Shown here in pieces: positions 63,949 to 64,000 of a stretch of 64,000 nucleotides of DNA (position 1 is its first letter; each line of letters opens with the position of its first letter). The notes under the pieces were generated by a model. That model was not told where the DNA came from and searched no databases. It saw only the letters and a program-made list of their open reading frames with translations. The DNA is from SZUA-36 sp963753105 (GTDB lineage Bacteria > Pseudomonadota > Gammaproteobacteria > Xanthomonadales > SZUA-36): the NCBI GenBank assembly GCA_963753105.1, contig CAVWBD010000009.1:62001-126000 (forward strand). Direction: 5' to 3'. The position numbers and the translations under genes are program-made.

Positions 63949-64000
63949 ATGACAAAGGTGCCTTCCATGAACCTGCTCAACAATGCTATTTTCGAAGTTC
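63949..64000 (+). CDS. Unidentified gene, first 17 codons only
   Basis: The frame MTKVPSMNLLNNAIFEV runs off the window. Either the ATG at 63949 or the one at 63967 (MNLLNNAIFEV) may be the start. It is divergent from the aldehyde dehydrogenase. Too short to name. Confidence 0.4.
   Translation, partial: MTKVPSMNLLNNAIFEV

Overview
The window is a stretch of gammaproteobacterial chromosome of moderately high GC. The gene order points there in several places: amiB-tsaE-nnr-queG; mltD-gloB-methyltransferase-rnhA-dnaQ; thrS-infC-rpmI-rplT-pheS-pheT-ihfA-merR; and ffs-dnaX-ybaB-recR. The fabA-fabB pair, the fused cysNC and a minor-pilin cluster fit the same picture. No genus can be named from the sequence alone. 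There is no prophage, plasmid or CRISPR signature.

Layout: 1-5.5 kb holds cell-wall, t6A, NAD(P)HX-repair and queuosine genes and a class III aminotransferase. 5.5-8.3 kb holds a class D beta-lactamase-like gene, a carboxymuconolactone-decarboxylase-like gene, a small membrane protein and a WYL regulator. 8.9-16.4 kb holds gltX and a type IV pilus minor-pilin cluster (fimT, pilW, pilX, pilV, one unidentified gene) with pilE divergent. 16.4-23.2 kb holds three murein enzymes (mltF, mltD, an M23-like protein) around dnaQ, rnhA, a methyltransferase and gloB. 23.2-28.9 kb is the most accessory part: structured intergenic repeats, a 5'-truncated and a complete IS110-type element, folE2, a secreted protein, a hairpin-rich array and tRNA-Pro. 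28.9-40.4 kb is core translation and replication (merR, ihfA, pheT, pheS, rplT, rpmI, infC, thrS, tRNA-Val, dnaE). 40.4-47.3 kb is mixed metabolism (lytic transglycosylase, solitary trpB, SIMPL protein, ureohydrolase, msrA, tesB, sbcB). 47.3-51.3 kb holds comEA, recR, ybaB, dnaX and 4.5S RNA. 51.4-64 kb holds sulfate activation (cysD, cysNC), a branched-chain 2-oxoacid dehydrogenase operon (bkd) with an Lrp regulator and a deleted leucine-dehydrogenase remnant, an aromatic aminotransferase, fabB-fabA, an FNR-type regulator and an aldehyde dehydrogenase.

Two things stand out. First, four intergenic elements of nearly identical length (107-109 bp) fold into the same Y-shaped structure with arms that differ but stay complementary. 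Almost every hairpin loop carries a GGA-type motif, as do the hairpins of two related families nearby; this resembles CsrA/RsmA-binding RNA, but that link is inference. Second, the sbcB downstream gap carries an IHF consensus and three DnaA boxes, resembling a datA/DARS-type replication-control locus.

A caution for all readers: about forty single-base frameshifts break genes between 5.5 and 43.5 kb, including essential ones (gltX, pheT, pheS, dnaE), while the last 20 kb is clean. This looks like sequence error rather than gene decay, so broken genes are annotated here as single genes spanning their frameshifts.
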